Positions 12,123 through 21,800 of a DNA stretch of 64,000 nucleotides are shown here, piece by piece. Every line of letters starts with the position of its first letter. Within the stretch, counting starts at the first letter, position 1. The position numbers were made by a program, and so were the translations under genes. The notes below the pieces were generated by a model. That model was not told the origin of the DNA. It saw only the letters and a program-made list of their open reading frames with translations, and did not search any database. This DNA comes from Rana temporaria (taxonomy: Eukaryota > Chordata > Amphibia > Anura > Ranidae). The DNA lies in the NCBI RefSeq assembly GCF_905171775.1, contig NC_053500.1:124784241-124848240 (forward strand), written 5' to 3'.

Positions 12123-12479
12123 TTAGAACCTGTTTTAAAACTATCCGATGGTTAAAAAAACGATAAAAAAAAACGATCGTCTGTGGGGAAATCCATCGGT
12201 TAAAAATCCACGCATGCTCAGAATCAAGTCGACGCATGCTCGGAAGCATTGAACTTCATTTTTCTCAGCACGTCGTTGTGTTTTACGTCACCACGTTCTG
12301 ACACGATCGGTTTTTTAACGGATGGTGTGTAGGCAAGACTGATGAAAGTCAGCTTCATCGGATATCTGATGAAAAAATCCATCAGACCGTTTTCATCGGA
12401 TGAACCGATCGTGTGTACGTGGCATTAGTCTGTTAAAGGAAGTTGGAAAAAAATGTACTTACTGGCTGGATCGTCAGGT

Positions 12480-13264
12480 GAATATAAAGAAAATCTGGGC
12501 ACAGACCTGCAGAACGGGGAGAGGCAAGTGTAAACAAGCATGTCTCTGTTCGACCCAGTGATACTGTCACTGATCGTCTAATCCCTCTCATCGTGCCACT
12601 CGTAGCCATGCCCCCTAACAGTTAGAATCACTCCCTAGGACACACTTAACCCCTTCTTGGCCCCCTAGTGGTTAACCCCTTCCCTGCCAGTCACATTTAT
12701 ACAGTAATCAGTGCATATTTATAGCACTGATCACTGTATAAATGTGAATTGTCCCAAAATAGCACCAAAAGTGTCCGATGTGTCTGCCATAATGTCGCAG
12801 TCACGATAAAAATCGCAGATCGCCGCCATAACATGTAGAAAAAAATAATAATAAAAATGCCATAAAACTATCCCCTATTTTGTAGACGCTATAAATTTGG
12901 CGCAAACCAATCAGTAAACGCTTATTGCGATTTTTTTACCAAAAATATGTAGAAGAATACGTATCGGCCTAAACTGAGGAAAATTTTCGTTTTTGGGGAT
13001 ATTTATATTTATAGCAAAATGTAAAAAATATTAAATTTTTTTCAAAATTGTCGCTCTATTTTTGTTTATAGTGCAAAAAAACAAAAAACGCAGAGGTGAT
13101 CAAATACCACCAAAAGAAATCTCTATTTGTGGGGAAAAAAAAACGTTAATTCTGTTTGGGAGCCACGTCGCACGACCGCGCAATTGTCAGTTAAAGCGAC
13201 GCAGTGCCGAATCGCAAAAAGTGTTCTGTTCTCTGGTTAGCCAAATGGTCCGGGGCTTAAGTGG
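12480..13264 (-). mobile_element. TTAA-type repeat 'family A', reverse copy
   Basis: The right end CTTAAGTGG followed by TTAA (13265-13268) is the complement of the left end at 48057. Internal landmarks shared with the copies at 48057 and 58349 are the CCAATCAGTAAACGC-like stretch, ATACGTATCGGCC, TTTTCGTTTTTGG, GTCGCACGACCGCG and CCACCAAAAGAAA. The 5' end of this copy is not sharply defined. No transposase frame survives. Confidence 0.65.
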
Positions 13265-13267
13265 TTA

Positions 13268-13579
13268 AGACCCCTTTCACACTGAAGGCGCTTTAACAGG
13301 AATTTCAGTGCTAAAAATAGCGCCTGTAAACTGCCTCTAATGCCTCCCAGTGTGAAATCCTGAGTGCTTTCACACTGGGGCGGTGCGCTTGCAGGATGGC
13401 AAAAAAAAGTCCTACAAGCAGCATCTTTGGGGCGGTGCAAGAACGCTGTATACGCTTACATGTGGTTTTCAGATGCTTTTAACCCCTTGTTAACCCCTTC
13501 TTTGGGGTTAAAAGCGCCCAGCTCCCACCCGCACCGCTAAATTGGGCGGCGCCTTACTGTCTTCAGTGTGAAAGGAGTC
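13268..13579. mobile_element. TTCACAC-ended MITE with TTA duplication
   Basis: The left AGACCCCTTTCACACTGAAG and right CTTCAGTGTGAAAGGAGTC are inverted copies flanked by TTA (13265-13267 and 13580-13582). It was inserted exactly at the TTAA border of the adjacent family A element. Its interior includes GGGGCGGTGC and its complement. Confidence 0.75.
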
Positions 13580-14079
13580 TTAGAGAGTTGGGGGAGAAGA
13601 CAGAAGAGAGGGAGAGATTGAAGATGTGAGTTATTGCAGTAGCACATAATAATAATAATAATAAACAACCAGATATTATAGAAGTTTATTTTTTTTACTC
13701 TGGTCGTAGTTCTCCTTTAAAGCATGAGCTTAAAAATGTACTTTCTAAGTTACTTGTAGGAAATGAGCTTGTCTATGCTAATTACAACATACTCACCATT
13801 ATTCAAAGAACAGAAGACTTTCAATGCAAGAATGTATAAACAAGCAAAGTCATTTCTACAAATGTAGAAAACAGAAGCGCAAAAGTGATCACAGAAGAGA
13901 ACATCTGCGCCCCCTGGTGGAAGATTGGGAAAAAAAGTTAAGCAACAGATAAATGCAGAAAACACATCGTCAAAAGGAAAAACTTGAGTCAAACACTTGT
14001 CAATGGGGCGTATTTACAGTCGCGACTGGTGCTCCAAATTTTTGGGGGGTGCAAACAAACTGAAAAAAATAATAATATC

Positions 14080-14526
14080 AATTGCAGCCACTGTGCTCAT
14101 CAAATGCAGCTACTGTGCTCATCAATTGCAGCCACTGTGCCCATCAAATGCTGCCACTGTGCCCATCAAGCGCAGCCACTGTGCCCATCAAATGCAGCCA
14201 CTGTGCCCATCAAGCGCAGCCACTGTGCCCATCAAATGCAGCCACTGTGCCCATCAAACGCAGCCACTGTGCCCATCAAGCGCAGCCACTGTGCCCATCA
14301 AGCGCAGCCACTGTGCCCATCAAGCGCAGCCACTGTGCCCATCAAGCTCAGCCACTGTGCCCATCAAGTGCAGTCACCGTGCCCATCAAATGCAGCCACT
14401 GTGCCCATCAAGCGCAGCCACTGTGCCCATCAAGCGCAGCCACTGTGCCCATCAAATGCAGCCACTGTGCCCATCAAACGCAGCCACTGTGCCCATCAAA
14501 CGCAGCCACTGTGCCCATCAACTTGC
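14080..14526. repeat. Minisatellite A, 22-bp unit, about 20 copies
   Basis: Units contain CCCATCAAATGCAGCC followed by ACTGTG, with a common AAATG/AAGCG variation. The 22-bp period is not a multiple of three, so all three forward frames stay open and give repetitive His/Cys/Pro-rich conceptual proteins. These are composition artefacts, not a gene. The array sits about 4.3 kb upstream of RPN2. Confidence 0.9.
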
Positions 14527-15404
14527 ATTGACTTCTGTTAATTGAAGCTGCAAGCCGCAATGAATTTGGAGATCCAAATCGCACTGAACTGCGGCTTTGA
14601 AATCGTGCTGAAGTCGCGTCATTTCAAATCTGCACCGGTGTCAACCAGGGCTAAATGTCTGATTGATTATGCACAGAAGAATTTTTAGTGAAAGTCACAT
14701 TCAGTGCTTTATAAATACACCCAAAAGTGTCTGCTTTTTGTTCCTGGATGCAGGGCCGCCCCCCACATTCCCTGGGGTCCCCCTTGATGATTGCTACACT
14801 TTTACCACTCTTAACTGGAATTTGCTCATATATATATATATATAAAGCCCTATGTGCTTTCATATCTGTTCTTATCTATATATAATACACTTGTCAAATG
14901 TGCTTTAAAATGCATGGTTTCCCTTCCATGAATAAGAAAATGACCTGATGATTTTGGGCTGGTATAATAATGTTATGGGGCTGGTATGAATTTTTTTTCC
15001 AGGGCTGGTTTGTATTCCCAGTCCGGCCCTGCCTATAGGTAAACGTTTGCAGAGGGAGTTTACAATCTGATTGTACAATCTTGTTTAGATCTACCAACAA
15101 ATATGTAATGACTGTGTGATTAGAAGCAGATTGGATACTTTAGGTAGGTCCTCATAATGTATAGCTTTGGTAGGTTTAAAGTTGATACTTGTAACGTGAG
15201 CCTTGGGGTCCTTTCAGATGAGAGCTCCAATCAAATCCACCTGTCAGTTTTACAGAAGCTCAATGTTACTCCAACCAGAGCCCAGAAAAAAAAAAAAGGC
15301 ACGAGTCCTATTCTGTTTTCTTGGACCAAAATGTGACGGATTGGAGGTAAAAGGATGTAAACAGTTGCACATCCTTTTACATGTGCCTGCCTATAGACCT
15401 AACG
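14527..15404. other. Intergenic spacer, no gene recognised
   Basis: Contains a (TA)n run at about 14829-14844 and no conserved frame. It may be decayed repeat DNA. Confidence 0.35.
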
Positions 15405-15639
15405 TGCGGGGCCATTACCACTAGGCAAACTAGGCAGCCACCTAGGGCACACTGCTGCCTAGGGTGCCCGGTCACTGGTGTTCCTACTCTCTTCTCTCTG
15501 CAGCAAGCAACTAAGTCTCAGCATTAGCAGGCAGCCGCCGATCCATTCACACATAGTGTCAGAGGCGTATCGGTGGCGGAAGGAGTGTGTTTGTGTCCCA
15601 ACTCCCGAATCAATGAAAGCAAGCAAACATTCATTGATG

Positions 15640-16412
15640 GGCACTGGTAGGCTGCTTTGATGGGTGCCGGTAGACTGCATTTTATTGGTGCTAGTAGGCT
15701 GCATTTGATGGGCGCCGGTGAGGCTACATTGATGGGCGATGGTGAGGCTGCATTGATGGGCAATGGTGGGCTGCATTTGATGGGCGCTGATAGGCTGCAT
15801 TTAATGGGCGCTGATAGGCTGCATTTGATGGGCGCTGGTAAGGCTGCATTTGATGGGCGCTGGTGAGGCTGCATTTGATGGGCGCTGGTGAGGCTGCATT
15901 TGATGGGTGCTGGTGAGGCTGCATTTGATGGGTGCTGGTGAGGCTGCATTTGATGGGTGCTGGTGAGGCTGCATTTGATGGGTGCTGGTGAGGCTGCATT
16001 TGATGGGCGCTGGTGAGGCTGCATTTGATGGGTGCTGGTGAGGCTGCATTTGATAGGCGCTGGGGAGGCTGCATTTGATGGGCGCTGGTGAGGCTGCATT
16101 TGATGGGTGCTGGTGAGGCTGCATTTTATGGGTGCTGGTGGGCTGCATTTGATGGGTGCTGGTGGGCTGCATTTGATGGGCGCTGGTGGGCTGCATTTGA
16201 TGAGCGCTGGTGAGGCTGCATTTGATGGGTGCTGGTGACGGTGCATTTGATGGGTGCTGGTGGGCTGCATTTGATGAGCGCTGGTGAGGCTGCATTTGAT
16301 GGGTGCTGGTGGGCTGCATTTGATGGGTGCTGGTGAGGCTGCATTTGATGAGCGCTGGTGAGGCTGCATTTGATGGGTGCTGGTGACGCTGCATTTGATG
16401 GGTGCTGGTGAG
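15640..16412. repeat. Minisatellite B, 25-bp unit, about 30 copies
   Basis: On the + strand units run GGCTGCATTTGATGGG followed by (C/T)GCTGGTGA; read on the - strand they contain CCCATCAAATGCAGCC, the same 16-nt core as minisatellite A. Units are mostly 25 bp with some 24-bp variants in which TGAGG becomes TGGG. The left edge (15640-15800) is more diverged than the centre. Open frames of up to 331 codons on the - strand come from the period not being a multiple of three and are rejected as genes. Confidence 0.9.
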
Positions 16413-16458
16413 GGGTTGGAGTCAGGGGTGGAGTGGCAAAACGAGGTTTCGCCTAGGG

Positions 16459-16594
16459 CAGTGATGGTGAACCTTGGCACCCCAGATGTTTTGGAACTAC
16501 ATTTCCCATGATGCTCCACTACACTGCAAAGTGCATGAGCATCATGGGAAGTGTAGTTCTAAAACATCTGGGGTGCCAAGGTTCGCCATCACTG
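16459..16594. mobile_element. 136-bp hAT-type MITE
   Basis: The ends CAGTGATGGTGAACCTTGGC and GCCAAGGTTCGCCATCACTG form a near-perfect hairpin. The flanks GCCTAGGG (16451-16458) and GCGTAGGG (16595-16602) are an 8-bp duplication with one mismatch. No coding capacity. Confidence 0.8.
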
Positions 16595-16650
16595 GCGTAG
16601 GGTGTCAAAAATACTTGCACCAGCCCTGCTAACGTGGGTACATTACATCA

Positions 16651-17275
16651 GTGGCGGCCCGTCCATAGGGGGCCCCGGGCGCCGCCCCCCATCCCCCAGT
16701 CAGTAAAAAAAAAAATCTTTTTTTAAACCTGCCCCTTTAAAAAAAAAAAAATCCAAAAAAGGGCCTTATATGTGCACTGTGTCCGCGCGCCGGGCCCCGG
16801 GCACAGTGCTGAAAGAGTAGCGCCACGTCTGTGCAATCACGGGATTGCAGACGCGGCGCCACATTGGAAGCCAAAATATGGCATTGTGGCGTTCTCCATC
16901 GCGCCACTTGCTTCCTCGTTCCGAGAAACCGGAAGTGACGTCGGGACTGCTGGAGCTCCGTGCGCCCGACCGAGGAACAGGTAAGCTGAGCTATGCCTGC
17001 CTGCCATGATGTTGTATGGAACAACACCCCACACAACACAACACCAGCTTGCTTACTATGCCTCGGTGACAGCATCAACCCCCCCCCCCCCCCGCTTATT
17101 CAACCCTTTTTTTTTATTTGGCGGCCGCACCCCCCCCCCCCCCCGCTTGTTGAAAGAAGTTTTTATGTGTAAATATTCGGCGGACCCCGTCCTCCCACCC
17201 CCTGCTTATTTAAAAAAAAGTAATGATTACATGATGCAGTTAAAAAACGAACTGGAACGGGTGTCACTCATCTGA
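16651..17275. mobile_element. Left part of an element beginning CAGTGGCGGCCCGTCC
   Basis: A CAGTGGCGGCC terminus at 16651 is followed by GGGGGCCCCGGGCGCCGCC. The complementary end GGCCGCCACTG occurs at about 20376-20386, after RPN2 exon 1. The flanks of these two ends do not match, so they are probably two separate truncated copies. Poly-C tracts lie at about 17081-17093 and 17130-17143. Confidence 0.4.
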
Positions 17276-17388
17276 AGAGACCTTTATACAGGACAGATGT
17301 TCCTGCTTGAAGTAGGTACACACAGAAAAAAAACAACATTGGTTCTTACCATTCAATTTTTCTGTCCAAAACAGGAAAAAAAACTTTA

Positions 17389-17516
17389 TTATTATTATTA
17401 TACCGAATTTATATAGAGCCAATTTACAATATAAAAGAGGAGGCAATACAGTTACAATACAACAAAGTACAAGAGGATTAAGAGGGCCCTGCTTAGAAGA
17501 GTTTACAATCTAATGC
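17389..17516. repeat. Dispersed repeat with TTTACAATCTAATG tail
   Basis: (ATT)n is followed by TTTACAATATAAAAGAGG, ACAGTTACAATACAA, GGGCCCTGCTTAGAAGAG and TTTACAATCTAA. A related stretch lies at about 62998-63100. The family was not identified by name. Confidence 0.5.
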
Positions 17517-17795
17517 CGCGTACAGACGATCGGACATTCCGACAACAAAACCATGGATTTTTTTCCGACGGCGGATGTTGGCTCAAAACTTGTCTTGCAT
17601 ACACACGGTCACACAAATGTTGTCGGAAATTCCGAACGTCAAGAACGCGGTGACGCGGTGATCAAATACCACCAAAAGAAAGCTCCATTTGTGGGAAAAA
17701 AGCTCATCGATTTTATTTGGGTACAAGATCACACGACCGCGCAAGTGTCAGTTAAAGAAACGCAGCGCCGTATTGCAAAAAATGGCCTGTGGTCA
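17517..17795. mobile_element. Chimera of a TACACACG-type MITE half and a family A fragment
   Basis: The first part (17517-17660) begins ATGCCGCGTACAGACGATCGG and holds GCATACACACGG, as in the MITEs near 7.1-12.4 kb. At about 17661 it switches directly to the family A phrase ATCAAATACCACCAAAAGAA and continues to about 17795. Neither partner has its far end. Confidence 0.55.
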
Positions 17796-18400
17796 TGAAG
17801 GGATGTATTTTTTATTATTTATTTTATTTTTACACCGTCTCTTTCGTTTATTTTTTTTGTATCACTTTTATTCCTTTACAGACAGAGACCCAATTTGAAC
17901 AGATTAACTGGATCAGCGCCAATTAACTCTCTGATCCCCCTCTAAATGTAACAAAGCACCGGTACTTGGAAGTAACCAGGAGCTACATTGGATTTTAGAA
18001 TTTATAAATGCAGCAATTTATAATTTGGATGAAAGGTTTCGCACTGGGAAACACTTTTTGAAAGATAAAAAGTGCGTTTTATATACAACTATATGGATCA
18101 GACCAAAATGAGGGACAAATGAGGAGGAAAGTGGGACAGAGGAAACGGGACAGTTGGAAGCACTGCTTTAATTTTAAAAACTCCTCCTCTCTCTCCCCAT
18201 AGAACTTGTTTCTGACAGAAGTTACAGAGGGAACCCAGCCAGGCTCCAACACGTCACCCTATTGGTCAGCACACCTGTCAATGACTCGACCCAGGTGCCA
18301 AAACGTCACCCCATTGGTCAGTACACCGTCCAATCCCTCCCATCAGGTCACTTTATTGGTCAGCACACCTGCCAGTCAACTCCCATCAGGCGCGAACATC
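17796..18400. other. Upstream flank of RPN2, no gene recognised
   Basis: T-rich sequence to about 17880 passes into a region with imperfect repeats of the phrase CATTGGTCAGCACACC (about 18262-18370). No coding signal. Confidence 0.35.
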
Positions 18401-18828
18401 CCCACCTCCCTCAACCTGAGCGGGTTGACGCTCCTGTGGTGACGAGGACAACATTAATCCCCGCCCCTCTGTCTCGGATTGTCAGCCGATTGCACCAATC
18501 ACACACAGACACATGCACGTCGCGCCCCGCCTTTATTCGGCGCCGACCATTCCCTGATATGCACAGGGGGGGCGCCTAGTTGGATGGATCACACACAGCG
18601 GCTGTATCCCCGTTTCTCTGGGCTGTAGTATAATAACATGTCTGGAAATAAGGGATAATATTTGTAGTCTGTGTATCTGGCGTCTGAACGTGTTGTTTTA
18701 TTATAAATAAAGCTTTATTCAGTCTCGGTGTCACCCCCTTTCCGCCCAGTCTGTGGATCCTCCCCCCGGCGAGCACCGGAAATCGTGTGAGGAGGGGGCG
18801 GAGGACGCTGTGAGGGGGAGCGGACAAC
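18401..18828 (+). promoter_or_regulatory. RPN2: Putative RPN2 promoter and 5' UTR
   Basis: The 400 bp before the RPN2 ATG are relatively CpG-rich and have no TATA box at a useful distance. Visible candidate sites are an ETS/GABP-type ACCGGAAAT at about 18775-18783 and a GC box GGGGGCGG at about 18794-18801. This layout fits a housekeeping promoter. The transcription start cannot be fixed from sequence alone. Confidence 0.55.
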
Positions 18829-18838
18829 ATGGCAGCGA
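18829..18838 (+). CDS. RPN2: RPN2 coding exon 1 (start codon)
   Basis: ATGGCAGCGA followed by the donor GTGAGT gives M-A-A plus the first base of codon 4. The context CAACATGG is a good Kozak match. The phase (one base over) fits exon 2 exactly. This exon is too short for ORF finding, and its assignment rests on phase, promoter context and the MAA start. Confidence 0.85.
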
Positions 18839-21800
18839 GTGAGTAGCTGAGTGTATGGGGGATACAATGAATTGGGGGTGGTGGAGGGGTCTTTATAGCG
18901 TGTGGGGCGGCCAGCTGCTGCTGTACTACAAGTCCCAGCATTCCCTGCTGGCGGATAGCTGTGTGGTCAGCCTTCTCCCGGTGTGTGAGGCCTCACTTGT
19001 CTCATTGCCATAGACTCAGCATGGGGTGCTCGGACCTGTGGCCCTCCAGTTGTTGTGGAACTACAAGTCCCATGAGGCATTGCAAGGTTGACAGTTCCAA
19101 GCATGACTCCTACAGACAGAGGCATGATGGGACTTGTAGTTCCACAACAGCTGCAGGGCCCCAGATTTGACACCCATGTGTCATAGAGACTCCTACAGGC
19201 AGAAGGAGGGTCAGTCATTGTACAGAGAAGAACAGATAAGGGGAATCTTCCTGAAGGGAAAGAGACAAATAAATGCAAAGTGTTCTCTGATTGGACAAGG
19301 CGTAGAGTGTGATGTCACTGCCCTCCCTCTCCACCTCATCCAATCGGACAACGGCTTGCATTCTTTAAAAAAAACAGCTGCAGGGCAGAGGTGGGCAACG
19401 AGTAAGGATGAGCTCTGGCGTGTTCGCATGCTACACGTGCAGAGCCCGCCAGGAAGTGTGCACGGCGCTGCGCTAATCACAGGCAGGGAGACATTTCCCG
19501 ATCTCTGCAGCCGAGCATCGGGACAATGTCTCCCTGGCTGTGATTAGCGCAGCGCCGTGCACACTTCCTCCCACGTGTAGCATGCGAACACGCCAGAGCT
19601 CATCCTTAGCAACGAGTGTTCCCAGGGAGCCACACGAGAAACCAGGAGGGTGAAACTTAAAGTAAAACTGAAGGCAAAACTTTTTTTTTCATTTTGGATA
19701 GAGAGGGTGATATAACCCATGTCAGATTTTTTAGGACCCACTTCCTGATTGGCCGGGAAGAGAAGCAGGAAGACATTGGCGAATATTTAATTTGCTAATG
19801 TCACACAGCTGGGTGGGCTCGGGGCGCAGAGGTCTGCGCCCCGAGCCCACCCTTTTTTTAAGCCAATCAGAGCCTCAGACTCTGATCACATGCTTCAAAT
19901 ATTAAAAAAATAAAACCCCATTGGAATCCATTCGCCCTGCGAATAGGGGCTGGGTGCCGGTGACTTGTCCTTAATGTTCCCTTAACGGGGAAGTTCCTTC
20001 AATGACTGCGCAGGCGCAAACTTGCCGACAGAAATCTCCGAACCTCGCCCGGCATCCAGGCTCATTCTTTAACATCCCTGTGGATTGGAGGATGTTAAAA
20101 AAAGAGCCAGGAAGCCGAGCGAGCCGTCCGAGCGAAGTGAGGACGACTGGCCACTGACCTCGAAATCCACGTCGCCCTGGATGCCGGCCCAGGTTCGGAG
20201 ATTTCCGTCAGCAAGTTTGCGCCTGCGCAGTCCTTGAAGGAACTTTCCCGTTAGCCGGAACCATCTCGGCACATCAGATTGCGCCTGCGCTGGAACTTCC
20301 ACGATAGCTGGAACCAGCTCGGCAGATCACCAGGATTGGGGTGGGGGGGCAGCGCCGGCGCCCCTAATGGAGTGGCCGCCACTGGTTATAACCCCTGACA
20401 GATTTTTTTTTTTTCCTGCCATCTGTGTCCCATAGCGGAGATTTCCCTTCACTTCCTGTCCCACACTAAAACAGGAAGTGAAATATAATACCTGTCACAT
20501 AATTTCTTTCACAGTTACTTGAGCTCTCAGCTGAGCTGTCAAGCCATCATTGGCTGGTGTCCCAACTTATCACATGTGCAGGGCCATGACACTGGCAGGT
20601 CAGAGGATAAGATGACTGCTTTCTTAACTGTGAGGACTTGATGGGTTTAGCTATACTGTAACACATTTTTATTTTGTTTTGATATTTTTATGCAGTGGTT
20701 GTCAACCTGAAAATGATACAGAGTCTCAAGTTTAGCCCCTGACACTTCTGGAGGGCTGAACAATGGCAGCACATTGTTGTACTTTAACGCTCAAAAACTT
20801 TGGCCTTGCTCAATTTTCTAGTTTATCCCAATGCACAGAAGAAGTTGGAGTACAATGACCCCCATCATTGGTGTGAGCGGGCGCAGTAATGACCCCCCCC
20901 CCCCGTCATTGGTGTGAGCGGGCGCAGTAATGACCCCCGTCATTGGTGTGAGCGGGCGCAGTAATGACCCCCGTCGTTGGTGTGAGCGGGCGCAGTAGAG
21001 ACCCCCCGTCATTGGTGTGAGCGGGCGCAGTAATGACCCCTGTCATTGGTGTGAGCGGGCGCAGTAATGACCCCCGCCATTGGTGTGAGCGGGCGCAGTA
21101 ATGACCCCCCCGTCATTGGTGTGAGCGGGCGCAGTAATGACCCCCCGTCATTGGTGTGAGCGGGCGCAGTAATGACCCCCCCGTCATTGGTGTGAGCGGG
21201 CGCAGTAATGACCCCCGCCATTGGTGTGAGCGGGCGCAGTAATGACCCCCCCGTCATTGGTGTGAGCGGGCGCAGTAATGACCCCCCGTCATTGGTGTGA
21301 GCGGGCGCAGTAAAGACCCCCCCGTCATTGGTGTGAGCGGGCGCAGTAAAGACCCCCCCGTCATTGGTGTGAGCGGGCGCAGTAAAGACCCCCCCGTCAT
21401 TGGTGTGAGCGGGCGCAGTAAAGACCCCCCGTCATTGGTGTGAGCGGGCGCAGTAAAGACCCCCCGTCATTGGTGTGAGCGGGCGCAGTAAAGACCCCCC
21501 GTCATTGGTGTGAGCGGGCGCAGTAATGACCCCCCCCCCTGTCATTGGTGTGAGCGGACGCAGTAATGACCCCCGTCATGGGTGTGAGCGGATGCAGTAA
21601 TGACCCCCCGTCATTGGTGTGAGCGGACACAGTAATGACCCCCATCATTGGTGTGAGCGGACGCAGTAATGACCCCCGTCATTGGTGTGAGCGGACGCAG
21701 TAATGACCCCCGTCATTGGTGTGAGCGGGCGCAGTAGAGACCCCCCGTCGGTGTGAGCGGGCGCAGCAATGACCCCCAGTCGTTGGTGTGAGCGGGCGCA

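Larger units (their letters stand above)
7072..12424. mobile_element. Nested cluster of TACACACG-ended DNA elements
   Basis: Ends of the type TGCCCCGTACACACGATCGG (7072) and TGCCGCGTACACACGACCG (about 7182), and complements such as GTGTGTACGCGGCAT (about 8257-8271), GTGTGTACGGGCCAT (about 11242) and GATCGTGTGTACGTGGCAT (about 12408-12426), bracket one another. At least three separate inverted-repeat elements (7694-8227, 8467-11180 and 11442-12122) are inserted within this family. The exact pairing of the outer ends is not certain from reading alone. Confidence 0.5.

Noticed and set aside
13984..14545. Long overlapping + strand open frames rich in His, Cys and Pro
   Set aside because: They are all translations of the 22-bp minisatellite A. 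The period is not divisible by three, so all frames stay open together.
15524..16519. 331-codon - strand frame resembling a repeat protein
   Set aside because: It is the translation of minisatellite B, with unit length variants that break the pattern freely. No start context or domain supports a gene.
1..18400. An upstream neighbouring gene
   Set aside because: No run of splice-bounded, phase-consistent exons with recognisable protein similarity was found on either strand. All longer frames fall in repeats or transposons.
16651..20386. A single transposon carrying the RPN2 promoter and exon 1 between CAGTGGCGGCC and GGCCGCCACTG ends
   Set aside because: The flanking bases (CATTACAT and GTTATAAC) do not form a duplication, and the intervening DNA contains other complete elements. 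Two separate truncated copies are more likely.
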